Of a stretch of 7,373 nt of DNA, positions 1 to 5,186 are shown one piece after another. The notes under the pieces were generated by a model that saw only the letters and a list, made by a program, of their open reading frames with translations, searched no databases and was not told the origin of the DNA. The stretch spans positions 1-7,373 of the forward strand of contig UQQA01000126.1 in NCBI GenBank assembly GCA_900543105.1. Reading direction: 5' to 3'. The stretch is from an uncultured Ruminococcus sp. Its GTDB lineage: Bacteria; Bacillota; Clostridia; Oscillospirales; Ruminococcaceae. Within the stretch, counting starts at the first letter, position 1; each line of letters opens with the position of its first letter. A program made the translations under genes and the position numbers.

Positions 1-155
1 TCAAAATTTTCCTTAAAATCATTGTAAGCATCTCTCGCCGTGTCGGAACAGTTCAGACCTGTAATGTAAACATTCTCCGTTTTCTTTTCGTTGGCAATGT
101 AAGCAAGAAATTTTTTCGGTGCTGAATAAATCGGAATGTGCTTGATAATCGGCAT
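1..155 (-). CDS. MOBP-type relaxase, N-terminal fragment (runs off left edge)
   Basis: Reading leftward from ATG at 155, 51 codons are visible, starting MPIIKHIPIYSAPKKFLAYI and containing TGLNCSD around residues 32-38. The pattern KHI-x-I, then P-x-x-FL-x-YI, then a KT and TGLNC segment resembles the N-terminus of relaxases of the MobA/VirD2 (MOBP) group found on Clostridia mobile elements. Such enzymes nick oriT through a catalytic tyrosine and lead the strand into the recipient. The catalytic Tyr and the HUH-type histidines cannot be assigned in this short piece. The Shine-Dalgarno sequence GAGGTGAG lies at 158-165 and contains the stop codon of the upstream mobC, so the two genes are almost certainly translationally linked. 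The call rests on the N-terminal motif plus position directly after mobC. The rest of the gene lies outside the window. Confidence 0.8.
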   Translation of the reverse strand, partial: MPIIKHIPIYSAPKKFLAYIANEKKTENVYITGLNCSDTARDAYNDFKENF

Positions 156-163
156 AACTCACC

Positions 164-529
164 TCACGAAATTATTGTGGGAGAAATTTCAAAGAGATAA
201 TTTTTCATTGCCCCACGAAAATATTTGAACTCATTTTGCAAATCCTCAATGTCTTTCGCATAGACTGAGCCGGAGCTGTTGGCAACAGCAGCAATCTGAT
301 TCAGATTATTGCCGATTGACAGAAACGCTCTTTTTAAAGCCATCATTTCTTTCAAGTCATAATATTTGAGTTCACCCTTGACCGCCATAACCCGAAGAAA
401 TCTTCCCACAGGCATTTTCGCAAATTCAGCTTTTCTTTTTATGATAGCCAGCTCCTCATCGGTAAGCTTCACATCAAATCTGTTGTGACGTTTGCCATAT
501 TTTCTTGAATTATTCCATTTATCTTTCAT
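164..529 (-). CDS. mobC: MobC-like mobilization accessory protein (oriT-binding)
   Basis: This 121-residue protein is basic at its N-terminus and continues with LTDEELAIIKRKAEFAKMPV (about residues 22-41), which looks like a ribbon-helix-helix DNA-binding fold. Residues 72-80 read IGNNLNQIA, the signature of the MobC/relaxosome accessory family (Pfam MobC-like). Members bind oriT and help the relaxase melt and nick it. The start is ATG at 529, preceded by GGAG at 540-543, ten bases upstream. The stop overlaps the ribosome binding site of the relaxase gene that follows. The dyad-rich stretch immediately upstream is the likely oriT it binds, and MobC proteins often also repress their own promoter there. 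Length is normal for the family. A second, clearly different MobC-like protein begins at 7171 on the other strand. Confidence 0.88.
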   Translation of the reverse strand: MKDKWNNSRKYGKRHNRFDVKLTDEELAIIKRKAEFAKMPVGRFLRVMAVKGELKYYDLKEMMALKRAFLSIGNNLNQIAAVANSSGSVYAKDIEDLQNEFKYFRGAMKNYLFEISPTIIS

Positions 530-535
530 ATATCT

Positions 536-735
536 CTATCTCCTATCTATATCTATCGGGTTACAGGGCTGTCCCTGACAAACGCCTTGATATGGGCGTT
601 TGATACGATTAAGTCCAGACTTAATCTACGCTTGCGGGGACACTACCCACCCACTCAGCTTTCAACTTGGTTGACACCCCCAACCGTGGAAAAATGCGGT
701 ATAATTCGCATTTTCCACAAGGGAGAATTGAGGAA
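536..735. other. candidate origin of transfer (oriT 1), dyad-rich
   Basis: This gene-free stretch directly upstream of mobC holds a dense set of inverted repeats: CAGGG/CCCTG (564-568/573-577), CAAACGCC/GGCGTTTG (579-586/595-602), GATTAAGTC/GACTTAATC with a 2-base loop (607-615/618-626), GGTTG/CAACC (669-673/681-685) and a 12-bp dyad at 686-718. A GC-rich core, CTTGCGGGGACACTACCCACC at about 631-650, follows the tight 607-626 dyad. Inverted repeat followed by an asymmetric core is the usual arrangement around a nic site, and oriT commonly lies beside mobC and the relaxase gene. The exact nick position cannot be set from sequence alone. A promoter for mobC probably overlaps, but no clean -35/-10 pair was found. 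Confidence 0.6.
686..718. repeat. 12-bp imperfect dyad carrying two DnaA-box-like arms
   Basis: The arms GTGGAAAAATGCG (686-698) and CGCATTTTCCAC (707-718) pair over 12 positions with one bulged A. The outer ends read TTTTCCACA (711-719, plus strand) and TTTTCCACG (685-693, minus strand), each close to the DnaA box TTATCCACA. No T-run follows on either strand, so a terminator is unlikely. It could be part of oriT, a protein-binding site or a fold in the transcript after the 67-residue gene. Confidence 0.4.
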
Positions 736-747
736 ATCAGTCCTCAA
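728..747. repeat. 7-bp dyad over the 3' end of the 67-residue gene
   Basis: TTGAGGA (728-734) and TCCTCAA (741-747) form a perfect 7-bp stem with a 6-base loop that spans the stop codon at 737-739. There is no T-run, so it may be a weak transcript-end structure or part of the adjoining dyad cluster rather than a standard terminator. Confidence 0.35.
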
Positions 748-940
748 CGCTGTCGGTGCAGTAAGAATATCCCAGCATTATTTTCAGATAAACATTGGAA
801 TATCTCTCACGCTCCGAACCGTCCGAGTTAAGCATAGCTTCAAGAAAATATCTTTTTGCTTCACTCCTGCTGTCCCATTCTTGAACATTTCCGTAACACA
901 CCGTTGTTACTCCGTCAGAATTTTTCAAGCACACGTTCAT
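737..940 (-). CDS. small conserved-looking element protein, 67 aa, unknown function
   Basis: The 67-residue product begins MNVCLKNSDGV and carries EWDSRSEAKRYFLEAM (about residues 21-36) followed by GSERERYSNVYLKIMLGYSYCTD. From memory, this EWxxRxEA...GSExERY pattern occurs in small hypothetical proteins on Clostridia integrative elements; no function is known to me. It has no signal peptide, membrane segment or recognisable catalytic motif. The ATG at 940 overlaps the TGA of the excisionase-like gene (ATGA), and GGGGG at 945-949 is close upstream, so coupled translation is likely. It is the last gene of the left-hand minus operon before the candidate oriT. The gene call is firm because of its length, overlap and motif; the function is open. 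Confidence 0.72.
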   Translation of the reverse strand: MNVCLKNSDGVTTVCYGNVQEWDSRSEAKRYFLEAMLNSDGSERERYSNVYLKIMLGYSYCTDSVED

Positions 941-1149
941 CTGTCCCCCGATTTTTTACACTCACCGTAACGAAGAAAATTCAAAAACGGCTCTTTGGGA
1001 ATATGTATCTGCCTGCCGATTCGGATAATCGGGAATTCCATTTTGCTCTTGTTCCGATAAAAGGTCGCAAGAGAAATTCCAATAGCCGCAGCAGCTTCGC
1101 TTGCCGTCAGAAAATTTCTGTCCAGCTTTTCAATTTCATCTATCCTCAT
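937..1149 (-). CDS. excisionase-like helix-turn-helix protein, 70 aa
   Basis: The 70-residue protein starts MRIDEIEKLDRNFLTASEAA. LTASEAAAAIGISLATFYRN (about residues 14-33) is a MerR/AlpA/Xis-type helix-turn-helix, followed by FPIIRIGRQIHIPKEPFLNFL, the typical wing of the helix_turn_helix_17 (excisionase) family. Such proteins direct recombinase-mediated excision or act as small transcription regulators. Here a large serine recombinase lies upstream in the same orientation, although serine recombinases more often use dedicated directionality factors, so a regulatory role is equally possible. The ATG at 1149 is preferred, with GGAG 13 bases upstream; TTG or GTG starts at 1170 and 1161 sit on top of that ribosome binding site. 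It overlaps the upstream gene by 14 bases and the downstream gene by 4, showing a compact operon. Confidence 0.8.
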   Translation of the reverse strand: MRIDEIEKLDRNFLTASEAAAAIGISLATFYRNKSKMEFPIIRIGRQIHIPKEPFLNFLRYGECKKSGDR

Positions 1150-1654
1150 TTTGAAAATCACACTCCTCAATTTTTTCTATTTTGCTGTCCATAAAGATTT
1201 TGAAATCATTACAGCTTGAAAGATATTCAGCCAATCTTTTTTCATCGCCGGGAAGATAATCTCTGCCAAAAGTTTTCAGAACAGCAGAAGCTATTGCTTT
1301 GTTTTTTCTTCTGTCTTGCTTTTCAAGACTGATATATTTTTTCAAGCGTTCGTTTTCGCTTTGAAGATTTTTCAGCTGCTCTCTCAGCTCATCGACTTGA
1401 ACGGCAAGAATATTTATCTCGCCGGCAGCAGCATTGGCAGATAATTTTCGCTTGTCCTCGATTTTCTCTTTCCGAAAAATTGCCTTTGCCGTTCGCATTG
1501 TCTGCTCGTCAAACAGCCGTTCTCCCGATGTGCTTGTGCGGATTCTCCTCGCAAGCTCAGGGTGATGATGCAGAATTTTGTAAAACTTGTATCTCGGTAT
1601 TCCGTTCATCTCACAAAATTCAGAAACAGCCAAATAGTTTTTATGCTTTCCCAT
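1136..1654 (-). CDS. helix-turn-helix plus coiled-coil protein, 172 aa, unknown role
   Basis: The N-terminal part (about residues 8-60: YLAVSEFCEMNGIPRYKFYK, later GERLFDEQTMRTAKAIF) looks like a small DNA-binding domain of helix-turn-helix type. The middle (about residues 80-118) carries heptad-like VDELREQLKNLQSENERLKK, a clear coiled coil suggesting dimerisation. The C-terminal 50 residues are mixed and acidic, with no motif I recognise. A perfect AGGAGG at 1663-1668 precedes ATG 1654, right after the rep stop. Position immediately behind rep suggests a role in replication control, partition or regulation, as DNA-binding coiled-coil proteins of KfrA-like architecture have on plasmids; that is inference from architecture and context, not a family match. 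No signal peptide or membrane segment is visible. Confidence 0.75.
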   Translation of the reverse strand: MGKHKNYLAVSEFCEMNGIPRYKFYKILHHHPELARRIRTSTSGERLFDEQTMRTAKAIFRKEKIEDKRKLSANAAAGEINILAVQVDELREQLKNLQSENERLKKYISLEKQDRRKNKAIASAVLKTFGRDYLPGDEKRLAEYLSSCNDFKIFMDSKIEKIEECDFQNEDR

Positions 1655-1669
1655 TTCTTCAACCTCCTG

Positions 1670-2698
1670 CTAAATAAGTTTCATACCCATATCGTGTTCG
1701 AAGCCGCTAAACGTTTGGTTCGTAAGCGTGAACGCCGAGTTGTACAAAGCCGTTGTTAAAAAGCGGTCAATCCGACTTATTTTTCCGGGATAGTTCAGAA
1801 TATTTCGCAGCACGTCCGTGATATGCTCGCTCGTCAGCTTTCGGTAAGCGGACCGTGCAGCTTTTTCGGAAATTTTCTTTCCCTCGATAAAAATATTTCT
1901 CTCTCCACTGATAACATCAACGATAAGGTCTTTGATTTCTTCAACCATACTCACAACGGCTTCATCGGGGTGAGTGATAAGATTGTCATACTCGATTTGT
2001 TCCTTTACAGATTGCTCTAATGTTTCTCTGTCAATCTCATCAATCAATCGAGAATGCGGCGATGCAGATTGATTGATGGATTGATAATCAGTATAACTTA
2101 AATCTATATAACTCTTATCAATATAACTAAAGTGGTCTTCCGATTTTCCGACTTCTTGAAGTCTGTTTTTCGGAACTCTTGAAGTCTGATTTTCCGAATT
2201 CAAGACTTCTGTTTTTCCGACTTCTTGATTTCTGATTTTCGGAAGTCTTGTTTTCGGTGAATTATCCTGCGGAATATCTGATTCATCTTCTGAATTATTC
2301 CTTGGCTCACAATCTTTTTCCTGTTCGTCCTGCACAATAAAGTTCTTCACATAGATAATAGCAGGCAAACCCATTCCTCTGCGTTTCTTTGAGATAAGAC
2401 CGATGCCGTTTTCATCGTCAAGCTCTTTGAGAATGTTGCAGGCCTTTTCGTGTCCGCAGTTCATTCTGTCGGCAATTTCCTCTATCTTGAAGATGATATA
2501 CACACGATTTTTCTCGTCAATCCAGTTATTTTTTTTGCTAAGCTCCATTCGCTCCAGCAATAAGCCATACAGCAGCTTTGCTTCGTTGGAGATTGAACCA
2601 AACTTTTCCTTGTCGGTGAACAGCACTCTCGGTATTCGCACAAATGAAAATTGGTCGGCTTCTGCTCCGTAATAGTAATCGAATTCTATTTTTGACAT
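1670..2698 (-). CDS. repA: RepA_N-type replication initiator
   Basis: The 342-residue product has the RepA_N N-terminal winged-helix domain (about residues 1-120), recognised by FSFVRIPRVLFTDKEKFGSI, SNEAKLLYGLLLERMELS and NRVYIIFKIEEIADRMNCGH. A low-complexity, polar linker (about residues 125-220) follows. The C-terminal domain (about 225-342) contains EQIEYDNLITHPDE and ISRIDRFLTTALYNSAFTL, resembling the DUF6017 region of Clostridia initiators. RepA_N proteins bind iterons inside their own gene to start theta replication of plasmids and some integrative elements. ATG 2698 is chosen because AGAGGTG (2706-2712) lies at proper spacing; a GTG at 2707 overlaps that site. The linker is encoded by 23-bp DNA iterons (2144-2258) plus 15-bp repeats. 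The gene follows the sigma4/alpha-CTD gene by about 14 bases and precedes the coiled-coil gene. Confidence 0.9.
   Translation of the reverse strand: MSKIEFDYYYGAEADQFSFVRIPRVLFTDKEKFGSISNEAKLLYGLLLERMELSKKNNWIDEKNRVYIIFKIEEIADRMNCGHEKACNILKELDDENGIGLISKKRRGMGLPAIIYVKNFIVQDEQEKDCEPRNNSEDESDIPQDNSPKTRLPKIRNQEVGKTEVLNSENQTSRVPKNRLQEVGKSEDHFSYIDKSYIDLSYTDYQSINQSASPHSRLIDEIDRETLEQSVKEQIEYDNLITHPDEAVVSMVEEIKDLIVDVISGERNIFIEGKKISEKAARSAYRKLTSEHITDVLRNILNYPGKISRIDRFLTTALYNSAFTLTNQTFSGFEHDMGMKLI
2092..2136. repeat. three 15-bp AT-rich direct repeats inside repA
   Basis: TATAACT recurs at 2092-2098, 2107-2113 and 2122-2128, exactly 15 bases apart, each followed by AT-rich DNA. It encodes a SYIDK/SYIDL/SYTDY-like five-residue repeat in the linker of RepA. 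Lying 8 bases from the 23-bp iterons, it has the look of a DNA unwinding element of a replication origin. Because 15 is a multiple of three, peptide-level duplication alone could also explain it. Confidence 0.7.
2144..2258. repeat. five tandem 23-bp iterons inside repA (candidate oriV)
   Basis: Five consecutive 23-bp units start at 2144, 2167, 2190, 2213 and 2236. Every unit opens with TTTTC, and the first eight bases are TTTTCCGA or TTTTCGGA. Units 1, 2 and 4 continue CTTGAAGTCTG or CTTGATTTCTG, while unit 3 has CAAGACTTCTG. Units 1 and 4 share a perfect 16-bp block (2144-2159 and 2213-2228). Unit 1 contains the dyad GACTTC-TT-GAAGTC (2150-2163). RepA_N replicons are known to carry their origin as iterons in the middle of rep. 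A 23-bp period shifts reading frame each unit, so conservation is at DNA level. Confidence 0.88.
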
Positions 2699-2712
2699 TT
2701 CACGCACCTCTT

Positions 2713-3372
2713 TTACAAACTGCCCTCATAGCTTCGCCAAATTTCCATTGACTTGTACGCAAAGCCTTTCTCATACAAAACATCAAGCAGTTCCTCAAAA
2801 GATTTCCTTCCCAAATTGCGAAGGTTATATATTTTTTCGGGTTCTGCTTCTACAAGGTCACGAACGGTCATAATATTTCCCCGGCGCAGGACATTGTAGC
2901 ACCTTACGGAAAGGTCAAGTACCTCTATTCCCTCGTCAATAATATCAGGTTCCGGAGATTCGGGAATATACTTCTCCTGTCTGAGAATTGCATTTGCTCT
3001 TTCAAGTGAAGATATTTTCCTCCTGTAAATTGCTTCAAGACGGTTTTCCTCACACTCAATGACATACTTAAAAAGATTGTGCATACCCAGTCGAATTTTC
3101 TTTTTCCTTATTGGCTGTGAAAGTTTTCTTTCCGCTTTCCTTATGCTGTGAGTAACTGTTGACGATGAATTGCCGACAGCTTTTGCAATATCTGCATAGG
3201 TCATATTCTCCTTGTACCTCATTCGGAGCAAAAGAGCTTCACGTTCGCTCATAGTTTCGGAAATTACATAGTCAAGAGCAATTCCGCTGTCATCGGCAAG
3301 ATTGTCAAATTGTTCTCCGGGGAATAACTGTCTGAGGAGATTGTTGGGGTAGCTTTTCATATCTTTTTCCAT
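2713..3372 (-). CDS. sigma region 4-like HTH fused to RNA polymerase alpha-CTD-like domain
   Basis: The 219-residue product has two recognisable domains. Residues about 41-84 (MSEREALLLRMRYKENMTYA, then DIAKAVGNSSSTVTHSIRKA) match sigma-70 region 4, the helix-turn-helix that reads -35 elements. Residues about 149-205 (IEVLDLSVRCYNVLRRGNI ... NLRNLGRKSFEELLDVLYEK) match the C-terminal domain of RNA polymerase alpha. The DNA-contact positions of E. coli alpha-CTD appear kept: R157 and N160 (R265, N268) and G188, K190, S191 (G296, K298, S299). A charged, probably helical linker (about 95-135) separates them. There is no sigma region 2, so it is not a complete sigma factor and is more likely a regulator of element genes. 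ATG 3372 has AAGGA at 3382-3386; an upstream in-frame start at 3420 lies inside the terminator stem. It is the first gene of the left operon. Confidence 0.85.
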   Translation of the reverse strand: MEKDMKSYPNNLLRQLFPGEQFDNLADDSGIALDYVISETMSEREALLLRMRYKENMTYADIAKAVGNSSSTVTHSIRKAERKLSQPIRKKKIRLGMHNLFKYVIECEENRLEAIYRRKISSLERANAILRQEKYIPESPEPDIIDEGIEVLDLSVRCYNVLRRGNIMTVRDLVEAEPEKIYNLRNLGRKSFEELLDVLYEKGFAYKSMEIWRSYEGSL

Positions 3373-3399
3373 TTTCGCTGTTCCTTTCGTTCGGATAAT

Positions 3400-3448
3400 A
3401 AAAAAAGGACTTCCGTACACTTACATAAACGTAAGCATACGGAAGCCC
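3400..3448 (-). terminator. strong intrinsic terminator / attenuator ahead of the sigma4/alpha-CTD gene
   Basis: On the minus strand, arms 3448-3431 (GGGCTTCCGTATGCTTAC) and 3424-3407 (GTAAGTGTACGGAAGTCC) pair along all 18 positions as RNA, with three G-U wobbles, around a 6-base loop and followed at once by seven T (3406-3400). The wobbles would be A-C mismatches on the plus strand, so the structure belongs to minus-strand RNA. It ends only 28 bases before ATG 3372, so it can end the recombinase transcript, attenuate the downstream operon, or both. Confidence 0.88.
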
Positions 3449-3455
3449 TGCTTCC
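3441..3455 (-). promoter_or_regulatory. possible antiterminator stem competing with the terminator
   Basis: GGAAGC-AGG-GCTTCC (minus strand, 3455 to 3441) is a perfect 6-bp dyad with a 3-base loop. Its second arm is also part of the 5' arm of the terminator stem, so both cannot form together. It is short, so regulation through it is a proposal. A possible start codon ATG at 3457 reads through the whole terminator in frame (MEAGLPYAYVYVSVRKSFF), which could be a leader peptide. Confidence 0.4.
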
Positions 3456-3457
3456 AT

Positions 3458-3487
3458 ACTATAAATAAAACAATACTCTTGCTGCAA
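3458..3487 (-). promoter_or_regulatory. possible promoter of the left-hand minus operon
   Basis: On the minus strand TATAGT (3463-3458) is a good -10. TTGCAG (3487-3482), 18 bases upstream, is a poor -35 that keeps only TTG of the consensus. Transcription would start near 3451, right at the foot of the terminator hairpin, which fits an attenuated leader. The weak -35 keeps confidence low. Confidence 0.4.
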
Positions 3488-3512
3488 TGATGAAAACTGC
3501 CATATAAAACGA

Positions 3513-3588
3513 TTTAAGGCAACCTAACACCGAGGAGAAAGAGTTTAACAAACATTACTCTCTGACCTCTCGTTTAGGTCGCCTTAAA
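3513..3588 (-). terminator. long hairpin just past the recombinase stop codon
   Basis: The arms TTTAAGGCGACCTAA (minus strand 3588-3574) and TTAGGTTGCCTTAAA (3527-3513) pair over 15 positions, the only departure being a G-U wobble that exists only in minus-strand RNA. Inside the loop GAGG/CCTC and AGAGT/ACTCT can extend the fold. It begins one base after the recombinase TAA. Downstream is only a broken T-rich stretch (TCGTTTTATAT), so it may be a weak terminator, a 3' stabilising structure or a recombination-related site. Confidence 0.6.
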
Positions 3589-3589
3589 A

Positions 3590-5056
3590 TTAGCTTGGCT
3601 CCCCCACTATCTCTAAACGAGAAACAAACCGTTCAATATCGAGAGGGATTGTTTCAAATCCCTCTCGGCAGTTGAAGTTCACTTCAAATCTGTCCTCGTA
3701 GACATAGATAGAGTTGACGAACGTATTTATAATTCTCTGACGATTATCAATACTTGCTAAATCCAGCTTTTCCATATTCTTCAGCCAGAACTTAACCTGA
3801 TCTTTGGTCAGAATTTGTGTTTGGATTTCCTCACGGGCAATTTTCACTTCAAGGTCGATTTTCAGACTTTCAAGCTCTGCCATTCGATTTTTTGTAGCAG
3901 ATGTGATGATACCCTGTTCAATGGCTGACAGCAAATTGGCAATGCTCTTTTCAACCTCTGCCAGCTCTCTTTGATAAAGCGGTACAAGTGTACTCTCTTT
4001 TTCCTGCCATGAAATTACACGGTCTGCAATTTCTTCAATGACCTCATCCACAAAAATGTTTTCAACGGTAGCTTCAATAACAGCTTCCTCGACTTCATCT
4101 TTCTTTATCGCTTTTCGCTCACAGCCATCACGCTTCTTTGCTTTTACACATTTATAATAGTGGTACTTCTGTCCTGTACGTCCTGTTCCACTTTCACCTG
4201 CATAAACCGAACCACAGTCGCCGCACATCAACTTTCCCGTCAATAAATACTTTATCTCCGAACGAGAAGCAGACGGAGCATATTTGTTCTGTTCCGTTCT
4301 CTGCTGCGCCAGCGCAAAAAGTTCTCTTGAAATGATCGCTGGGATTCCATCGGAAACAACTATATCCCTATATTGATATTCACCAATGTATTTTCTATTT
4401 TGCAAGATTGTAGACACCGTTGTTTTGGTCATAGGCTTGTTTCGTGATGAACGGATACCATTTTCATTGAAGTACTCAACGATTTTTTTGATATGACGTC
4501 CATTAACATACATCAGAAATGCTTCCTTTACAAAAGGTGCGGTCAGCTCATCAATCTGATAATGCTTATTCTCGTCAACCTTATACCCTACAGGAATATA
4601 TCCTCCATTGTACTGACACTTGAGAGCATTCTCAGTCATACCCCTGATAACTTTTTCAGAGAGTTCAGCCGAATAATATTCAGCATAACCTTCAAGTACC
4701 GATTCAAGAATGATACCCTCTGCACCCTCTGAGATTACCTCCGTTGCAGAAACGACCTTTACACCGTTCCGTCGGAGCGTAGCCTTGTAATGTGCTGAGT
4801 CATATCTGTTTCTTGCAAATCTGTCCAGCTTCCAAACAATGACCACATCGAAAAGTTCCTTTGCACTCTCCTTAATCATTCTCTGAAACTCAGGACGGTT
4901 ATCAGTCTTTGCGGACATTGCTCTATCTATGTATGAGCCAACCAATGTATATCCCTTGCGAGTTGCGAACTCCTTACATTCACGAAGCTGTCCCTCAATA
5001 CTCTCTTCTCTCTGGTTGTCACAAGAGTATCGTGCATAAATTACTGCCTTTATCAT
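3590..5056 (-). CDS. large serine recombinase (integrase/resolvase of TnpX/phage type)
   Basis: The 488-residue protein has an intact N-terminal resolvase domain: YARYSCDNQ with catalytic Ser11 and Arg9, SIEGQL at 19-24, and WKLDRFARN at 75-83 giving D78, R79 and R82. A recombinase domain follows (about 145-260; GGYIPVGYKVDE, then TVSTILQNRKYIGEY). A zinc ribbon with C278, C281, C303 and C312 comes next, then a coiled coil (about 360-410) and a C-terminal tail. Such enzymes integrate and excise elements between short attachment sites through a 2-bp crossover. Length and motifs indicate a functional enzyme. ATG 5056 has AGGAGGT at 5062-5068. It has its own strong promoter and sits between two other minus-strand operons, unlike the usual placement at an element end. 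No tyrosine recombinase is present in the window. Confidence 0.95.
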   Translation of the reverse strand: MIKAVIYARYSCDNQREESIEGQLRECKEFATRKGYTLVGSYIDRAMSAKTDNRPEFQRMIKESAKELFDVVIVWKLDRFARNRYDSAHYKATLRRNGVKVVSATEVISEGAEGIILESVLEGYAEYYSAELSEKVIRGMTENALKCQYNGGYIPVGYKVDENKHYQIDELTAPFVKEAFLMYVNGRHIKKIVEYFNENGIRSSRNKPMTKTTVSTILQNRKYIGEYQYRDIVVSDGIPAIISRELFALAQQRTEQNKYAPSASRSEIKYLLTGKLMCGDCGSVYAGESGTGRTGQKYHYYKCVKAKKRDGCERKAIKKDEVEEAVIEATVENIFVDEVIEEIADRVISWQEKESTLVPLYQRELAEVEKSIANLLSAIEQGIITSATKNRMAELESLKIDLEVKIAREEIQTQILTKDQVKFWLKNMEKLDLASIDNRQRIINTFVNSIYVYEDRFEVNFNCREGFETIPLDIERFVSRLEIVGEPS

Positions 5057-5104
5057 TATATACCTCCTGTCTTACTGCTTTGTCAATTGCCTTCTATATT
5101 TAAT

Positions 5105-5133
5105 AGTATACCACTTTTAAAACAATTTGTCAA
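5105..5133 (-). promoter_or_regulatory. near-consensus sigma-A promoter of the serine recombinase
   Basis: On the minus strand the -35 TTGACA (5133-5128) is perfect and the -10 TATACT (5110-5105) has one mismatch, with an ideal 17-base spacer. It lies about 50 bases before the recombinase start, leaving a short leader. This is the best promoter in the window. Confidence 0.88.
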
Positions 5134-5145
5134 CGCTTTAAAGTG
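5112..5145. promoter_or_regulatory. inverted repeat across the recombinase -35 region (operator candidate)
   Basis: CACTTTTAAA (5112-5121) and TTTAAAGTG (5137-5145) are imperfect inverted arms (CACTTT/AAAGTG plus AT-rich inner part). They flank the -35 hexamer and cover the spacer, a typical place for a dimeric repressor. The xis-like and HTH proteins encoded nearby are possible binders; none can be assigned from sequence. Confidence 0.45.
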
Positions 5146-5186
5146 CTAAATCGCATTTTTTATGATTAGAAAACAGCCAGCAGGAA

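Noticed and set aside
671..705. TTGACA followed by TATAAT on the plus strand as a promoter
   Set aside because: The spacer is 23 bases, far too long, and the TATAAT lies in the loop of the 686-718 dyad. No plus-strand gene follows.
587..1194. Plus-strand reading frames opposite the oriT, the 67-residue gene and the excisionase-like gene
   Set aside because: They are antisense to genes with overlaps, ribosome binding sites and family motifs. The translations have no family features.
2092..2258. CRISPR-like array from regularly spaced repeats
   Set aside because: The repeats are directly tandem with no unique spacers, lie inside an open coding frame and have no cas genes nearby. Iterons explain them better.
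3305..3457. A 60-codon frame overlapping the start of the sigma4/alpha-CTD gene as a real protein gene
   Set aside because: It has no ribosome binding site, begins upstream with TTG and continues out of frame into a well-supported gene. Only its first part is kept as a possible leader peptide.
5055..5086. A second TTGACA and TATAAT upstream of the recombinase on the minus strand
   Set aside because: The spacing is 20 bases and includes the ribosome binding site. The TATAAT overlaps the start codon, so transcripts would lack it.
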